Source: Burkholderiaceae bacterium
GTDB lineage: Bacteria > Pseudomonadota > Gammaproteobacteria > Burkholderiales > Burkholderiaceae
Assembly (NCBI GenBank): GCA_947452535.1
Contig: CANGCM010000004.1
Span: 1 to 64,000 of the forward strand
Length of the DNA stretch: 64,000 nt
Direction of reading: 5' to 3'
The translations under genes and the position numbers were made by a program. This document shows, in pieces, positions 40,553 through 49,793 of this stretch. How positions within the stretch are numbered: the first letter of the stretch is position 1; each line of letters begins with the position of its first letter. The notes below the pieces were generated by a model. It searched no databases. It was not told the DNA's origin and saw only the letters and a program-made list of their open reading frames with translations.

Positions 40553-41775
40553 TTTATTTTCAGAAGCTTCATTGCATTCAACCCTTGGATTTTTTGACGA
40601 TCCTCTTTAGTCAGTTTCTTGACTGAGTTGATTAATCCAAGGGGGTCTACTTCACCCATATCATAGGGATAATCAGTCCCTAGCAAAACATGATCAGCGC
40701 CGTAGACATCAATTAGATGCTTAAGCATAGTTGGATCAAATGTGATGGTATCGAAATAGATTTTCTTAAGGTAGCTAGAAGGTTTGGATTTGATAATCGT
40801 CCGACAATCAGGACGTGCGCGCCAAGCATGATCCATCCGCGCCCAATAATGCGCTAGATAGCCGCCGCCGTGGGCTGCAATAAATTTAATCTTTGGATTT
40901 TTGGCGATCACACCATCAAAAATGAGGTGACTCACTGCCAGCGTAGTATCCATGGGATTGCCGATAATATTATTGAAGTAATGATTAACGAGGCGATCGG
41001 CTTGAGAGGTCCCAACAGGATGCATGAAAATGGCAATGCCTAGTTCATTGGCCTTAGCAAAGAATTTATCGAGCTTTAGGCGTGGGTCAGTCAAGTCCAT
41101 CCCATTGACGTTCGTATTTATTTCTACGCCACGCAAGCCTAATTTTTTGACTGCATATTCTAATTCTTTTACAGCCAATTCAGCGTTTTGCAGTGGTACT
41201 GATCCGAGTCCAACAAATCGATCTGGATGATCGGCCACGATTTTGGCTATACCTTCATTCACCTCTCGAGCAAGACCGGCCCCCAGGTCTGGTTCCGTAA
41301 AATAAAAGTATTGAAATGGAGCTGGGCACACCGCTTGAATATCGATGCCCATTTTGTCCATGTCACGCATGCGTTCATCAATCCCTGTAAGCTTGGATGC
41401 TCGATCTGCCATTTGCTTGACATTCGTTTGGCGCGTTAAGTCATTGGCGAAAATAATTGAATTGTCATATTTTTCAGCCCCTAAGGATGCCGTTTTCTTA
41501 GCAACTTCAGGGTTAAGGTAGTGGCAGTGAATATCGACTACCTTTAACTTCCCTTTACTGTTTTTACTGATAACGCGGGTCGTCTCATTCGGCTTTATTT
41601 TTTTCTTTGTTGAAACGGCGTTTATTTTTTTGCTTGCATTGCCTGCTTTGATTCTATCTTTGAGGGCGGCAATAGTAAGGTCTGCTAAATTTTCTTGTGA
41701 TTTTGCAGAAAAGTGATCATCAGTCGAGTGCTGGTGAGTATGGTCGCTACAAAATGGGCCGCAGTTAAAAAACAT
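40546..41775 (-). CDS. ACMSD-type amidohydrolase with N-terminal extension
   Basis: A 409-residue metal-dependent hydrolase/decarboxylase of the amidohydrolase-2 family. Metal and catalytic sites appear as DIHCHY (about residue 81), MHPVG, AHGGG and GTDYPYD, the pattern of aminocarboxymuconate-semialdehyde decarboxylase and related nonoxidative decarboxylases. About 78 residues precede the barrel: a histidine/cysteine-rich start (FFNCGPFCSDHTHQH) and then a lysine-rich linker, which the family normally lacks. This extension could bind metal or recruit a partner. The gene is divergent from an exporter gene with a palindrome between them. Confidence 0.85.
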   Translation of the reverse strand: MFFNCGPFCSDHTHQHSTDDHFSAKSQENLADLTIAALKDRIKAGNASKKINAVSTKKKIKPNETTRVISKNSKGKLKVVDIHCHYLNPEVAKKTASLGAEKYDNSIIFANDLTRQTNVKQMADRASKLTGIDERMRDMDKMGIDIQAVCPAPFQYFYFTEPDLGAGLAREVNEGIAKIVADHPDRFVGLGSVPLQNAELAVKELEYAVKKLGLRGVEINTNVNGMDLTDPRLKLDKFFAKANELGIAIFMHPVGTSQADRLVNHYFNNIIGNPMDTTLAVSHLIFDGVIAKNPKIKFIAAHGGGYLAHYWARMDHAWRARPDCRTIIKSKPSSYLKKIYFDTITFDPTMLKHLIDVYGADHVLLGTDYPYDMGEVDPLGLINSVKKLTKEDRQKIQGLNAMKLLKIKV

Positions 41776-41896
41776 GGTTTTCCCTCACAAAAAGTTAATA
41801 AATTCTATATCAATTTTTTAGAGTGTAAACGCAACTTCTATATTTAGTTAAATAACAGCATCTTTATGAGGTATCCGACTAGAAATTGTTGTGTAA

Positions 41897-41916
41897 TAGA
41901 ACAATATTGCGTTCTA
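41897..41916. promoter_or_regulatory. Inverted repeat in the amidohydrolase/exporter divergent promoter
   Basis: TAGAAC-AATATTGC-GTTCTA is a perfect 6-bp inverted repeat with an 8-nt spacer, about 90 bp from the exporter start and 120 bp from the amidohydrolase start. It could bind a MarR- or TetR-type repressor controlling both. Confidence 0.45.
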
Positions 41917-42005
41917 CGGGATAAATAGTGGGATCGCTATATTCATTGATGTGAACTATTTACAAATTATGCGGGTAGCCCCTACTCCGAATTGAGGCTG
42001 TATGA

Positions 42006-43412
42006 TTGTCAAAAATGACGCCCAAAAAATTTGATCTCGTTATCTATTTAGTAGCAGCTACATTCTTTATGGAGAATTTAGACGGCACTGTTATTACTAC
42101 AGCATTACCGTCAATGGCAAAAGACTTTAATGTAAATCCCATAGATGTAGCTTCGGGTATTACGAGTTATTTATTGACTTTGGCCATCTTGATCCCTGTG
42201 AGCGGGTGGTTTTCTGATCGGTTTGGGGCTCGTCGTGTCTTTACTTTAGCTATTGCCATTTTTACTGCAGCATCCGTTCTCTGTGGTTTAAGTGAATCTC
42301 TTTCTATGTTCATTTTTTCCAGGGTATTGCAGGGGGTGGGTGGCGCACTCATGGTTCCCGTTGGTCGATCTGTTGTATTGCGTGGGACTCCAAAAGATGG
42401 GGTGATACGAGCGATTGCATTAATTACTTGGCCCGGTTTAATTGCTCCCGTACTTGGTCCAGCCATTGGCGGATTTATTGCGACATATGCAAGTTGGCAT
42501 TGGATATTTTTTATCAATGTCCCCTTAGGACTTATCGGAATTTTGATGAGTTTATCCCTGCTCGAGTCCGATAAAGAGCTTCAGCGCAAGCCCTTTGACT
42601 ACCTTGGATTCATTTTTAGCGGCTTAGCTTTGGCCACCTTAATATATGGACTTGAGTTATCCCAGCATCTTGAACAGAATTACTTAATAGTATTCGCTCT
42701 GATCTTCGTCTCTGGGCTAAGTGCTTATTTCACATACCATCACTTACGTCATTGCGCGCATCCTTTGGTAGATTTAAAGTTATTGAATATCCCAACTTTT
42801 GCCATCAGTATTCATGCCGGACTTTTCTTTAGATCTGCATTGAGTGCAGTACCTTTTTTGATGCCCTTAATTTTTCAGCTGGAATTCGGAATGGATCCTT
42901 TTTCGGCGGGCTTAATGGTCTTAAGTATTTTTATTGGCAATCTAGCAATGAAGGCCGCTACTTCCCCCATTTTGCATCGTTTTGGGTTCAAGCCAGTCAT
43001 GCTCATTAATGGAGTTTTATCAATCCTCTCCATTATTGCCTGTGCCTTGATAAGCCCAGCTATGCCGATTCCTATTATTTTTGCGGTCTTATTTTTAAAT
43101 GGTGTTTTTAGATCTATGCAATTTACTTCTATTAATACCCTTGGCTTTGCAGATCTTTCATCAGAGCAGATTAGCTCTGCATCTGCGATTACCAGTGCAT
43201 CCATGCAATTAAGCAACACCCTTGGGGTTGCTCTGGCATCTCTGGGTTTGGTAATTGCACATAGTTTTGTTAGTTCACAGTCCGCCACCTTGACCCTGAA
43301 AGATTTTCATCTAACGTTGATTTTCATCGCCCTCATCAGTTTGGCAGGACTAGTTTGCTTGTTAAAGCTTCCGGCTAATGCTGGCCAATCGATTAGAAAG
43401 AGTCAGGGCTAA
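42006..43412 (+). CDS. DHA2-family (14-TM) MFS multidrug/organic-solute exporter
   Basis: A 468-residue major facilitator of the EmrB/QacA type. The DHA2 motif is MENLDGTVITTALPSM in helix 1, motif A is SGWFSDRFGARRVF, and motif C is around GPAIGGFIATYASWHWIFFINVPLG. About fourteen helices can be drawn. TTG 42006 is eight bases after GAGG, so it is preferred to ATG 42015, which is 17 bases away. Likely role is export of a toxic substrate or pathway intermediate, or proton-coupled uptake. Its stop shares CTAA with the convergent MmgE/PrpD gene. Confidence 0.88.
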   Translation: MSKMTPKKFDLVIYLVAATFFMENLDGTVITTALPSMAKDFNVNPIDVASGITSYLLTLAILIPVSGWFSDRFGARRVFTLAIAIFTAASVLCGLSESLSMFIFSRVLQGVGGALMVPVGRSVVLRGTPKDGVIRAIALITWPGLIAPVLGPAIGGFIATYASWHWIFFINVPLGLIGILMSLSLLESDKELQRKPFDYLGFIFSGLALATLIYGLELSQHLEQNYLIVFALIFVSGLSAYFTYHHLRHCAHPLVDLKLLNIPTFAISIHAGLFFRSALSAVPFLMPLIFQLEFGMDPFSAGLMVLSIFIGNLAMKAATSPILHRFGFKPVMLINGVLSILSIIACALISPAMPIPIIFAVLFLNGVFRSMQFTSINTLGFADLSSEQISSASAITSASMQLSNTLGVALASLGLVIAHSFVSSQSATLTLKDFHLTLIFIALISLAGLVCLLKLPANAGQSIRKSQG

Positions 43413-44809
43413 GTTGTCGTTGATTTTGCAAAGTCTCCAGCACTAGGTAGTTCGGCCATACGCCATGTATCTGCAAGCAGCCTTTTGCATTTATCGATAG
43501 GTAAAATATCTACGGTCAAATCTAAAAATTTCTCATCTAGCTGTTCGTTAGTCATCGGGTTTTCAAGACCTCCCACAGCGCTCTCAATGACTTTATTGAG
43601 TATTCTTCCGTCATTGAGAGTGATCGTCACCTCACCAGATTTTTTATGAAGACTATTATCTGTTTCAACGGTAATTTTGTCTCGGAGTGCAATTGTTTGT
43701 GGATTACGTACAGCCTCATCTGAATACTGCTTTTCACCCGCGCGACCATCGATTAATGCAATGGCAACTGAGTGATAAACGCTGAATTTTCCTTCTAGTC
43801 CTGTCTGCGGTGTTTTTTTACCGCATAGCTCTAATTGATATGGATTAGCTTTGATATGGATTGATTTGATTTGATCCGGCTGCAGGCTATATTGATCTCT
43901 CAGTTGTATAGCGCCGTCGATTGCAGGATGAATCACGATGCCACAGGCATACGGTTTATAGGTATCTTTTGCGATTTCAAAGCGAGAGCCAAGATCCCCC
44001 AGCATTTCCCGATAGTCTTGCTTGGTACTCATGGAGTTTGCCCAGCCAATACGAGACTCAATCATTTGATTTGAGCTTGTAAAGTTATTTTGAGCCAATA
44101 AAGCTGAGAAGAGGCCATTTTCTGCTGCTCGGCCAGGATTAAAGCTCTTATTCATAGAGCCAAAAGAATCCCGAAATCCAACTGGTTGTGAGGCGGCAAG
44201 ACCAAGAGCCCAAATCATCTGTTGTTCGCTAAGGCGCATCAGTCTTCCAACTGCTGCTGCGGCGCCTATGGTTGGGTGAGTGCCAGAGACGTGCCAGCCA
44301 ACATCTGCGTGATTGGGTGCTAATGAATTCGAGAGACGAATAGTGTATTCGACGCCCAAATAGAAGGCATTCATAAATTCACGGCCACTAACTGGCTTTA
44401 ATTCTGAGTAAGCTAGCAAAACTGCGGCAATCGGCCCGGCAGCATGAACATTGGTAACTAGATGAGTGTCATCGAAATCAAATACATGGCTGCTCACGCC
44501 ATTGATGAATGCGGCGTTTAGTGGATCAAAGCGCTCTTTTCGCCCCAATATGCTTGCCTGATTAGAGTTAGAGATTGGTCTCAGGCTATTGATAGAAATA
44601 TTGACAGCCTCGTGTTGGCAGCTGCCAACAGTGACGCCGACAAAGTTTACAAATGCTCTAGAAGCCTCTCTTTGAATATTCTCGGGTAAATCTTCATATT
44701 GGGTGTTTAGCGCGTATTGCGCAAGCAGTCTAGTCGCATCTTTGCCGTTTTCATATTGTGGATTTTTCCCAATATCAGCGCTACTAGATTCTGTGTGCTT
44801 AATACTCAT
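43409..44809 (-). CDS. MmgE/PrpD-family protein
   Basis: A 466-residue member of the MmgE/PrpD family, which includes 2-methylcitrate dehydratase and cis-aconitate decarboxylase. Signatures are FINGVSSHVFDFDDTHL, GWHVSGTHPTIGAAAAVGRLM, GFRDSFGSMNKSFNPGRAAENG and YKPYACGIVIHPAIDG. It likely removes water or CO2 from a citrate-like acid. It overlaps the exporter gene tail to tail and is divergent from a Bug gene across a TetR-type palindrome, so it probably acts on that Bug's ligand. It is one of three paralogues in the window. Confidence 0.88.
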   Translation of the reverse strand: MSIKHTESSSADIGKNPQYENGKDATRLLAQYALNTQYEDLPENIQREASRAFVNFVGVTVGSCQHEAVNISINSLRPISNSNQASILGRKERFDPLNAAFINGVSSHVFDFDDTHLVTNVHAAGPIAAVLLAYSELKPVSGREFMNAFYLGVEYTIRLSNSLAPNHADVGWHVSGTHPTIGAAAAVGRLMRLSEQQMIWALGLAASQPVGFRDSFGSMNKSFNPGRAAENGLFSALLAQNNFTSSNQMIESRIGWANSMSTKQDYREMLGDLGSRFEIAKDTYKPYACGIVIHPAIDGAIQLRDQYSLQPDQIKSIHIKANPYQLELCGKKTPQTGLEGKFSVYHSVAIALIDGRAGEKQYSDEAVRNPQTIALRDKITVETDNSLHKKSGEVTITLNDGRILNKVIESAVGGLENPMTNEQLDEKFLDLTVDILPIDKCKRLLADTWRMAELPSAGDFAKSTTT

Positions 44810-44861
44810 CGTGAGGTCTCCGGATTGATATTTTTTATGTAAACTTGGCTACAGTATACTA

Positions 44862-44881
44862 ATTTAAACGCTTGTTTAAAT
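44862..44881. promoter_or_regulatory. TetR-type operator between MmgE/PrpD and Bug genes
   Basis: ATTTAAAC-GCTT-GTTTAAAT is a perfect 8-bp inverted repeat with a 4-nt spacer, the usual form of TetR-family operators. It lies 53 bp from the MmgE/PrpD start and 109 bp from the Bug start. No TetR gene is in the window. Confidence 0.6.
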
Positions 44882-44989
44882 GTGGTCATAGTACGGTAAT
44901 TTCTGCCCGCTTTAGAGGATGCTGAAGTGTTAAAGTCAAACTTGCTAAATATAACAACCTTGTAAAAATTAAAAACTACAGCAAATTAT

Positions 44990-45982
44990 ATGAATCTACT
45001 ATTTCAAACTACATTTAAACGAATCTTGCTTAGCTTCAGTTTTTTAGGCCTCCTCTTTGGTTCTAGCTCGATCATCCGTGCGCAGGATTTCCCCAATCGA
45101 ACTATCAAGGTGGTGATTCCATCTTCTCCAGGCGGACCCTCTGATATTTTTGGTCGATCACTCATGCAGCAGCTTAGTGAAAACCTTGGCAAGCCAATTA
45201 TTATTGAGAATAAGCCAGGAGCTGGCTCTAAGATTGGTATTCAACAAGTTGCAAAATCTGCGCCAGATGGATACACCCTGTTATTGGTGAGCAGTACCTT
45301 TGTTATTAATCCCTCGCTATATGCTGATCCAGGATTTGAGGCGCTGAAGGATTTTGTGCCGGTTGCCTTGCCGGTGAGCTCTCCAAATGTCATTGTTGTG
45401 CACCCCAGCTTTCCAGCAAAAGACATTAAAGAATTTTTTGCCATTGTTAAAGCCAATCCCGGTAAATACAATTACGCCTCTCCAGGCGGTGGTACCGGTC
45501 CTCATCTCAGTGCTGAATTATTAAAGCTCAAAATGAATTTAGATATTGCCCATATTCCATACAAGGGCGGTGGACCAGCATTACAAGCTGTGCTTGCGAA
45601 TCAAGTGCCTGTTGGTTTGTCAGCAATTCCTCCTGCAACACCCCAAGTAAAAGCTGGCGCACTCAGAGCGCTAGCCTTAACGAGTAGTACCCGCTCAACA
45701 TCCTTACCAGAGGTGCCAACTCTCAATGAATCGGGGGTCACTGATTTTGAAGGAGATACCTTGAGTTTTATTATGGCTCCGGCAGGAACTCCTCCAGCAA
45801 TTGTTCAGAAGCTGAATCGAGAGATCACTAAGGCGCTGGAAAACTCAGAATTGCGTAATAAGTTAACGGGGATGGGTTATCAAATTTATAGCAGCACCCC
45901 AGAACAAGTGGCGCAAAAAATTAAATTCGATATTGATAAATGGGCTAAGGTGATTAAAAGCGGAAATATCAAGCCAGATTAA
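44990..45982 (+). CDS. Bug/TctC-family solute-binding protein
   Basis: A 330-residue receptor with signal peptide ending SIIRAQD, binding loop KVVIPSSPGGPSDIFGR, and AHIPYKGGGPALQA. It is divergent from the MmgE/PrpD gene at 43409 across the TetR-type operator; the pair probably serves a tricarboxylate or similar branched acid. Convergent with the AbrB-type permease gene, with no terminator seen in the 40-nt gap. Confidence 0.92.
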   Translation: MNLLFQTTFKRILLSFSFLGLLFGSSSIIRAQDFPNRTIKVVIPSSPGGPSDIFGRSLMQQLSENLGKPIIIENKPGAGSKIGIQQVAKSAPDGYTLLLVSSTFVINPSLYADPGFEALKDFVPVALPVSSPNVIVVHPSFPAKDIKEFFAIVKANPGKYNYASPGGGTGPHLSAELLKLKMNLDIAHIPYKGGGPALQAVLANQVPVGLSAIPPATPQVKAGALRALALTSSTRSTSLPEVPTLNESGVTDFEGDTLSFIMAPAGTPPAIVQKLNREITKALENSELRNKLTGMGYQIYSSTPEQVAQKIKFDIDKWAKVIKSGNIKPD

Positions 45983-46023
45983 TAATTTCACCTGCTTTAT
46001 CAACCGCTGATACTTATTCCCTA

Positions 46024-47094
46024 TTACTTCATCAGGCCGAAATGCTTTAGGCGATGATAGAGCGGCTCAGCCAGAAATAGAACGGCAATAATTCGGCAGG
46101 CCTGTAAGGCCGTCACAATTGCGACTCCTAATTGCATCACTTTTGCAGTAATGGCCATCTCCGCAATGCCGCCTGGTGCAGACGCCAAAATAATAGTTGC
46201 TGTTGGCAGCGGAATCAGCATATTAAGACCAAAGCTTGCTAGTGCGCACAGGACCATCATGGCAAAGGTGCCAATAGCCACACTAAATAACCAGCGTGGT
46301 GCTGAATGAATAAATTCAGGCCTAAAGCGAACTCCAAGACTAATGCCAATCGCTATTTGCGCTGCGTTTGTGAGCCAAGACGGAATGCTAGAGAGTTCAA
46401 CTTGATTAATGGCTAGGGCAATAGAAACAATTAAGGGTCCAATAAACCATGCATTTGATCGACCTAGCATTTTCATCGCCAATCCACCAAGCCCCGTTAG
46501 CAGACCTAGGGTCAGAATACCCATGGTGTCGAATAGGTGGATATTCGGTGGGGTGATATCTAGGCCGTGCCATCCAATCCACTTTACGGCGAAGGGTATC
46601 GTGATAGTTACGATGAGAACTCGTAGTGTGTGCGCAGAGGCAACCAAATCTGTGCGCGCATGCTCTCGCTCAGCCAGCAAAGTCATTTCAGATGCTCCGC
46701 CAACTACGCTAGCAAAGTACGCTGTAGTGCGATCTAGTTTGGGAAAGCGAGATGCGTTAAACCAATAGAGCCATAAGCCATAGCCATAGCCAATGGCTAA
46801 TGACCAAGCAATACTCAGAATTACAAGCCACCACAAGCTGACAACTAGGGCGCTCACTTGGGGAGTGAAGTAAAGCCCTAGGGCTGAGGCAATTATCCAT
46901 TGCGCGCCATTACGAAATGGGTCGTAGCTTAAGGTCTTGATGCCCAAGATGGAGAGCCCGGCAGTGATCAATAAGGGGCCAATCATCCACGGAATGGGTG
47001 TTTTTAGAAATACACATGCCAATGCTGCAATATATCCCGCCAATAAGGTGCATACGACTTGTAGGGTGGAAATTAGCAGTTGACGGGAAATCAT
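46024..47094 (-). CDS. AbrB-family (ammonia monooxygenase regulator-like) membrane protein
   Basis: A 357-residue membrane protein with the duplicated AbrB domain: TPIPWMIGPLLITAG and GGASEMTLLAEREHARTDLVASAHTLRVLIV in the first half, NAWFIGPLIVSIALAIN and ASAPGGIAEMAITAKVMQLGVAIVTALQACRII in the second. About ten helices. The family is often mislabelled 'ammonia monooxygenase'; it is a putative transporter. I use ATG 47094 rather than the track TTG. The gene follows the solute-binding-protein operon after 149 nt and could be the permease of an otherwise orphan receptor, which is only a guess. Confidence 0.85.
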   Translation of the reverse strand: MISRQLLISTLQVVCTLLAGYIAALACVFLKTPIPWMIGPLLITAGLSILGIKTLSYDPFRNGAQWIIASALGLYFTPQVSALVVSLWWLVILSIAWSLAIGYGYGLWLYWFNASRFPKLDRTTAYFASVVGGASEMTLLAEREHARTDLVASAHTLRVLIVTITIPFAVKWIGWHGLDITPPNIHLFDTMGILTLGLLTGLGGLAMKMLGRSNAWFIGPLIVSIALAINQVELSSIPSWLTNAAQIAIGISLGVRFRPEFIHSAPRWLFSVAIGTFAMMVLCALASFGLNMLIPLPTATIILASAPGGIAEMAITAKVMQLGVAIVTALQACRIIAVLFLAEPLYHRLKHFGLMK

Positions 47095-47243
47095 CTCATT
47101 CAATAAGTAGCAGTAGGCGAAAAATCTATTCCTTGCCTACATTGTAGACGGAGGAGCCTCGACTTAATGACAAGTGATACAGCCCTGAAATTTTTTCAAG
47201 AGAATACTGCTAGAGGATGCCGCTAGATTTGCTATCAAGTTAA

Positions 47244-47978
47244 CTAGATTAAAGGTGCAACTGAAGCCCCAAAAATATGATGTCTTTTAAGCGATTCAGC
47301 GATAAAACCACTGGCCTTCATTTCTTCAACAAACTCAGACAATAGTCGAGACGCCACTTCACCTCGGCTCTTAGGTAAGCCCATTGCCTGCTGAATCACC
47401 ATAAATCGCCCAGGCAAAATGCGTAAACCAGTGTTTTTAGCGGCATCTGATTCAAGTTGCTGACGTACGCCAGCAGCTACCTCATAAGCTCCCTTCAGGA
47501 AGACATCCACCACTGTTGGGGATGTGGGAGACCGCACAATTTCTGCTAATTTTATTTCTCTACTCAGAAATAGATCATAGGCACTACCTTTGCCTACCAC
47601 TACCCGTACACCCTGAGTATCTACCTCACCATTTTCTTGGATTGGAGAATCTTCTTTCACAAGATAGGCGCCTTCAATTAATACATAGGCTGCTGTAAAT
47701 GCAATTCCTTCGCCTCGCAATGGATCAATGGCAAAGAAGCCCATATCTGCTTCTTCTTGTGTAACCGCCTCCACCGATTTCCCGGCTGAATCAAAAACAA
47801 CTAATTCAAGATCAAGCCCTAATTTTTTTGCATAGGCATGCGCTAAGTCAACCGAGACGCCAAATGGTTTTCCAGAAGCGGAATCTTTATTTGCCAAAAT
47901 TGGATTGCCCAAGTTAATCGAGGCGCGTAATTTTCCTGTAGGGGCAATCTTCTGAAGTAGTTCTTGGGATAAGGGCAT
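47244..47978 (-). CDS. Cytoplasmic amino-acid-type solute-binding protein (SBP family 3), no signal peptide
   Basis: A 244-residue protein with the fold of ABC amino-acid receptors: GKLRASINLGNPILANKDSASGKPFGVSVDLAHAYAKKLG, DMGFFAIDPLRGEGIAFTAAY and GKGSAYDLFLSREI. No signal peptide precedes the mature-type start (MPLSQELLQKIAPTG), so it should stay in the cytoplasm, unlike transport receptors. Such proteins can be enzymes of the cyclohexadienyl/arogenate dehydratase type or ligand sensors. It ends a minus-strand operon after the metallo-hydrolase gene, 18 nt away. Confidence 0.82.
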   Translation of the reverse strand: MPLSQELLQKIAPTGKLRASINLGNPILANKDSASGKPFGVSVDLAHAYAKKLGLDLELVVFDSAGKSVEAVTQEEADMGFFAIDPLRGEGIAFTAAYVLIEGAYLVKEDSPIQENGEVDTQGVRVVVGKGSAYDLFLSREIKLAEIVRSPTSPTVVDVFLKGAYEVAAGVRQQLESDAAKNTGLRILPGRFMVIQQAMGLPKSRGEVASRLLSEFVEEMKASGFIAESLKRHHIFGASVAPLI

Positions 47979-47996
47979 ATAAGTAAATTAAAAAGT

Positions 47997-48752
47997 TTAA
48001 GGGTGGGTGAGGTCAATTGAATCCGAATGCTCGATACTTTCAGTAAACCAAACCCGAATTCCAGCCTCACGCACTCCTAGGTATTGGGGTTGGCCTTCTG
48101 AGTCTAATGACATTGTTAAATCATGTCCGGGGATCAATAAATTGCCAGGCTTTTTTCTCCAATGCTGCCAAATCAATTCAATAGACTGAGCGCTCTCTGC
48201 GGCATCATCAGTGTCAATTACTTTTCTAGAGAGGAGTTCTGCTCGATTTTTTGCAGAATCACCCGTAAACAAAATATCCTGCCCGCCGTTGTTTAAGACA
48301 AAGAGCAGGTGTCCAGGAGTGTGACCGGGAACGGCATACGCATAAATCCCCGGGATAAATTCTTGTCCAGATGTCACTTTAGTAAGCTGCTTAGAGCGAA
48401 CCAGTTCTTGCACATACAGCTCTGGTAAAGGATTGAAGCCAGGCGGCTGAGCGGCGGCCCAATCCATCTCAATTTCACCAATCCAGATCCTTGCCTTAGG
48501 GAAGAGTGTGAAATTCACTATGTGGTCATAGTGCGCGTGAGTTAATACCACATCAGTAACGTCTTCTGGATTAACTGAGAATTCATTAAGTCGCCGCTCT
48601 AGAGGCTTACGCATACCAAATGCACCAACATCAAGCAGGATGGTGCGGCCTTCGCCACGAATGAGGGTGACCGTACTCCATCCTAGACCACCATGACAAA
48701 TAGATCTACCCGGAAACCCTTGGATCAGAACATCAACTTGATAGCGATGCAT
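47997..48752 (-). CDS. Metallo-beta-lactamase-fold hydrolase (AHL-lactonase-like)
   Basis: A 251-residue metallo-hydrolase. The dinuclear zinc motif is VVLTHAHYDHI, followed by VPGHTPGHLLFVLNN and FTGDSAKNR, with IPGHDLT near the end. The layout matches AHL lactonases and related N-acyl hydrolases, but quorum quenching cannot be assumed. I use the ATG at 48752 rather than the TTG at 48764. It lies between a Bug gene and the signal-less SBP gene, so a lactone or amide hydrolase in the same catabolic operon is likely. Confidence 0.85.
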   Translation of the reverse strand: MHRYQVDVLIQGFPGRSICHGGLGWSTVTLIRGEGRTILLDVGAFGMRKPLERRLNEFSVNPEDVTDVVLTHAHYDHIVNFTLFPKARIWIGEIEMDWAAAQPPGFNPLPELYVQELVRSKQLTKVTSGQEFIPGIYAYAVPGHTPGHLLFVLNNGGQDILFTGDSAKNRAELLSRKVIDTDDAAESAQSIELIWQHWRKKPGNLLIPGHDLTMSLDSEGQPQYLGVREAGIRVWFTESIEHSDSIDLTHP

Positions 48753-48781
48753 GCTTACTCTCAATAAAAAAGATTACGACA

Positions 48782-49789
48782 TTACTCTGCATTAATATTC
48801 GCCGCTGTAATGAGCTTGCCATATAAGCGCAAGTCAGATTGAATTTGTTGTGCAAATTCCGCTGGTGTTCCACCAACAATTTCATTGCCACCATCATCCA
48901 CTAAGCGACGAATCACGGCGGGGGACTTCAATGCCTTTACAGCCTCAGCATTGAGGCGACGAATAATGGCAGGATCAGTTCCTGCGGGCGCTAATAAACC
49001 CTGAAACTGAGTGATATCAAAGCCTTTATAACCCAACTCATTCATTGTGGGGAGATTGGGTATTCCTTTACTTCGCTTTATGCCAGAGACAGCAAAACCT
49101 CGTAACTTATTTGCCTTGATCATCGGAATTCCGGTAACCAATGGTTCAAATGTAAACGTCAGCTGGCCACCTAATAAATCTGCTAAAGCTGGTGCAGCGC
49201 CTTTATACGGAACATGTGTAAATTCGGCATTAGCTAATAAGCCAAATAGTTCGCCGGCTAAATGACCGCCACCGCCAATACCAGTTGAGCCATAACTAAA
49301 TTCTTTTGGTTTAGCTTTAGCGCCTGCAACCAACTGCCCAATATTTTGAATCGGGGAGGCGTACGGCACAGCCAAAACATACTGATAAGTAATCAGCATG
49401 CTAATGGGAGAAAAGTCTTTTACGGGGTCAAAAGGAACCTTTTTATACAGTACAGGATTGATTACCAAAGGTCCGCTCGCTGTGAGCAATAGGGTATAGC
49501 CGTCTGGCGCAGCCTTGGCCACTAAGTCTGAGCCTATAGTTCCATTAGCGCCAGGTCGATTTTCAACCACCACGGTTTGCCCCATGCTCTCAGACATTGA
49601 CTGAGCAACTAAACGTGCTGTGATGTCGGCAGCGCCGCCTGCCACATAAGGAACAATCATCTTGATTGGCCTGTCAGGGTAATTTGAGGATGCAGTCGTC
49701 GATTGCGCAGCTAGGAATTGAGAGGTCGAAAAGAGGGCGCTACCAACCAAAAATATTCGTAATAAACGAGCAAAAAATAATGACTTCAT
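48782..49789 (-). CDS. Bug/TctC-family solute-binding protein
   Basis: A 335-residue receptor with signal peptide ending QFLAAQST, binding loop KMIVPYVAGGAADITAR, and THVPYKGAAPALAD. It begins only four nucleotides after the Ldh-family gene, so the two are tightly coupled. It is in the operon ModA-like - Ldh-like - Bug - metallo-hydrolase - SBP, for which it would supply the periplasmic capture step. Confidence 0.93.
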   Translation of the reverse strand: MKSLFFARLLRIFLVGSALFSTSQFLAAQSTTASSNYPDRPIKMIVPYVAGGAADITARLVAQSMSESMGQTVVVENRPGANGTIGSDLVAKAAPDGYTLLLTASGPLVINPVLYKKVPFDPVKDFSPISMLITYQYVLAVPYASPIQNIGQLVAGAKAKPKEFSYGSTGIGGGGHLAGELFGLLANAEFTHVPYKGAAPALADLLGGQLTFTFEPLVTGIPMIKANKLRGFAVSGIKRSKGIPNLPTMNELGYKGFDITQFQGLLAPAGTDPAIIRRLNAEAVKALKSPAVIRRLVDDGGNEIVGGTPAEFAQQIQSDLRLYGKLITAANINAE

Positions 49790-49793
49790 ATTC

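Noticed and set aside
42875-43288. 137-codon minus-strand ORF
   Set aside because: Antisense to the DHA2 exporter; shadow of its hydrophobic codons.
46024-47094. Ammonia monooxygenase
   Set aside because: Common misannotation of AbrB-family membrane proteins; no metal-binding oxygenase motifs.
47997-48752. Quorum-quenching AHL lactonase
   Set aside because: HxHxDH motif is shared by many hydrolases; no quorum-sensing genes nearby.
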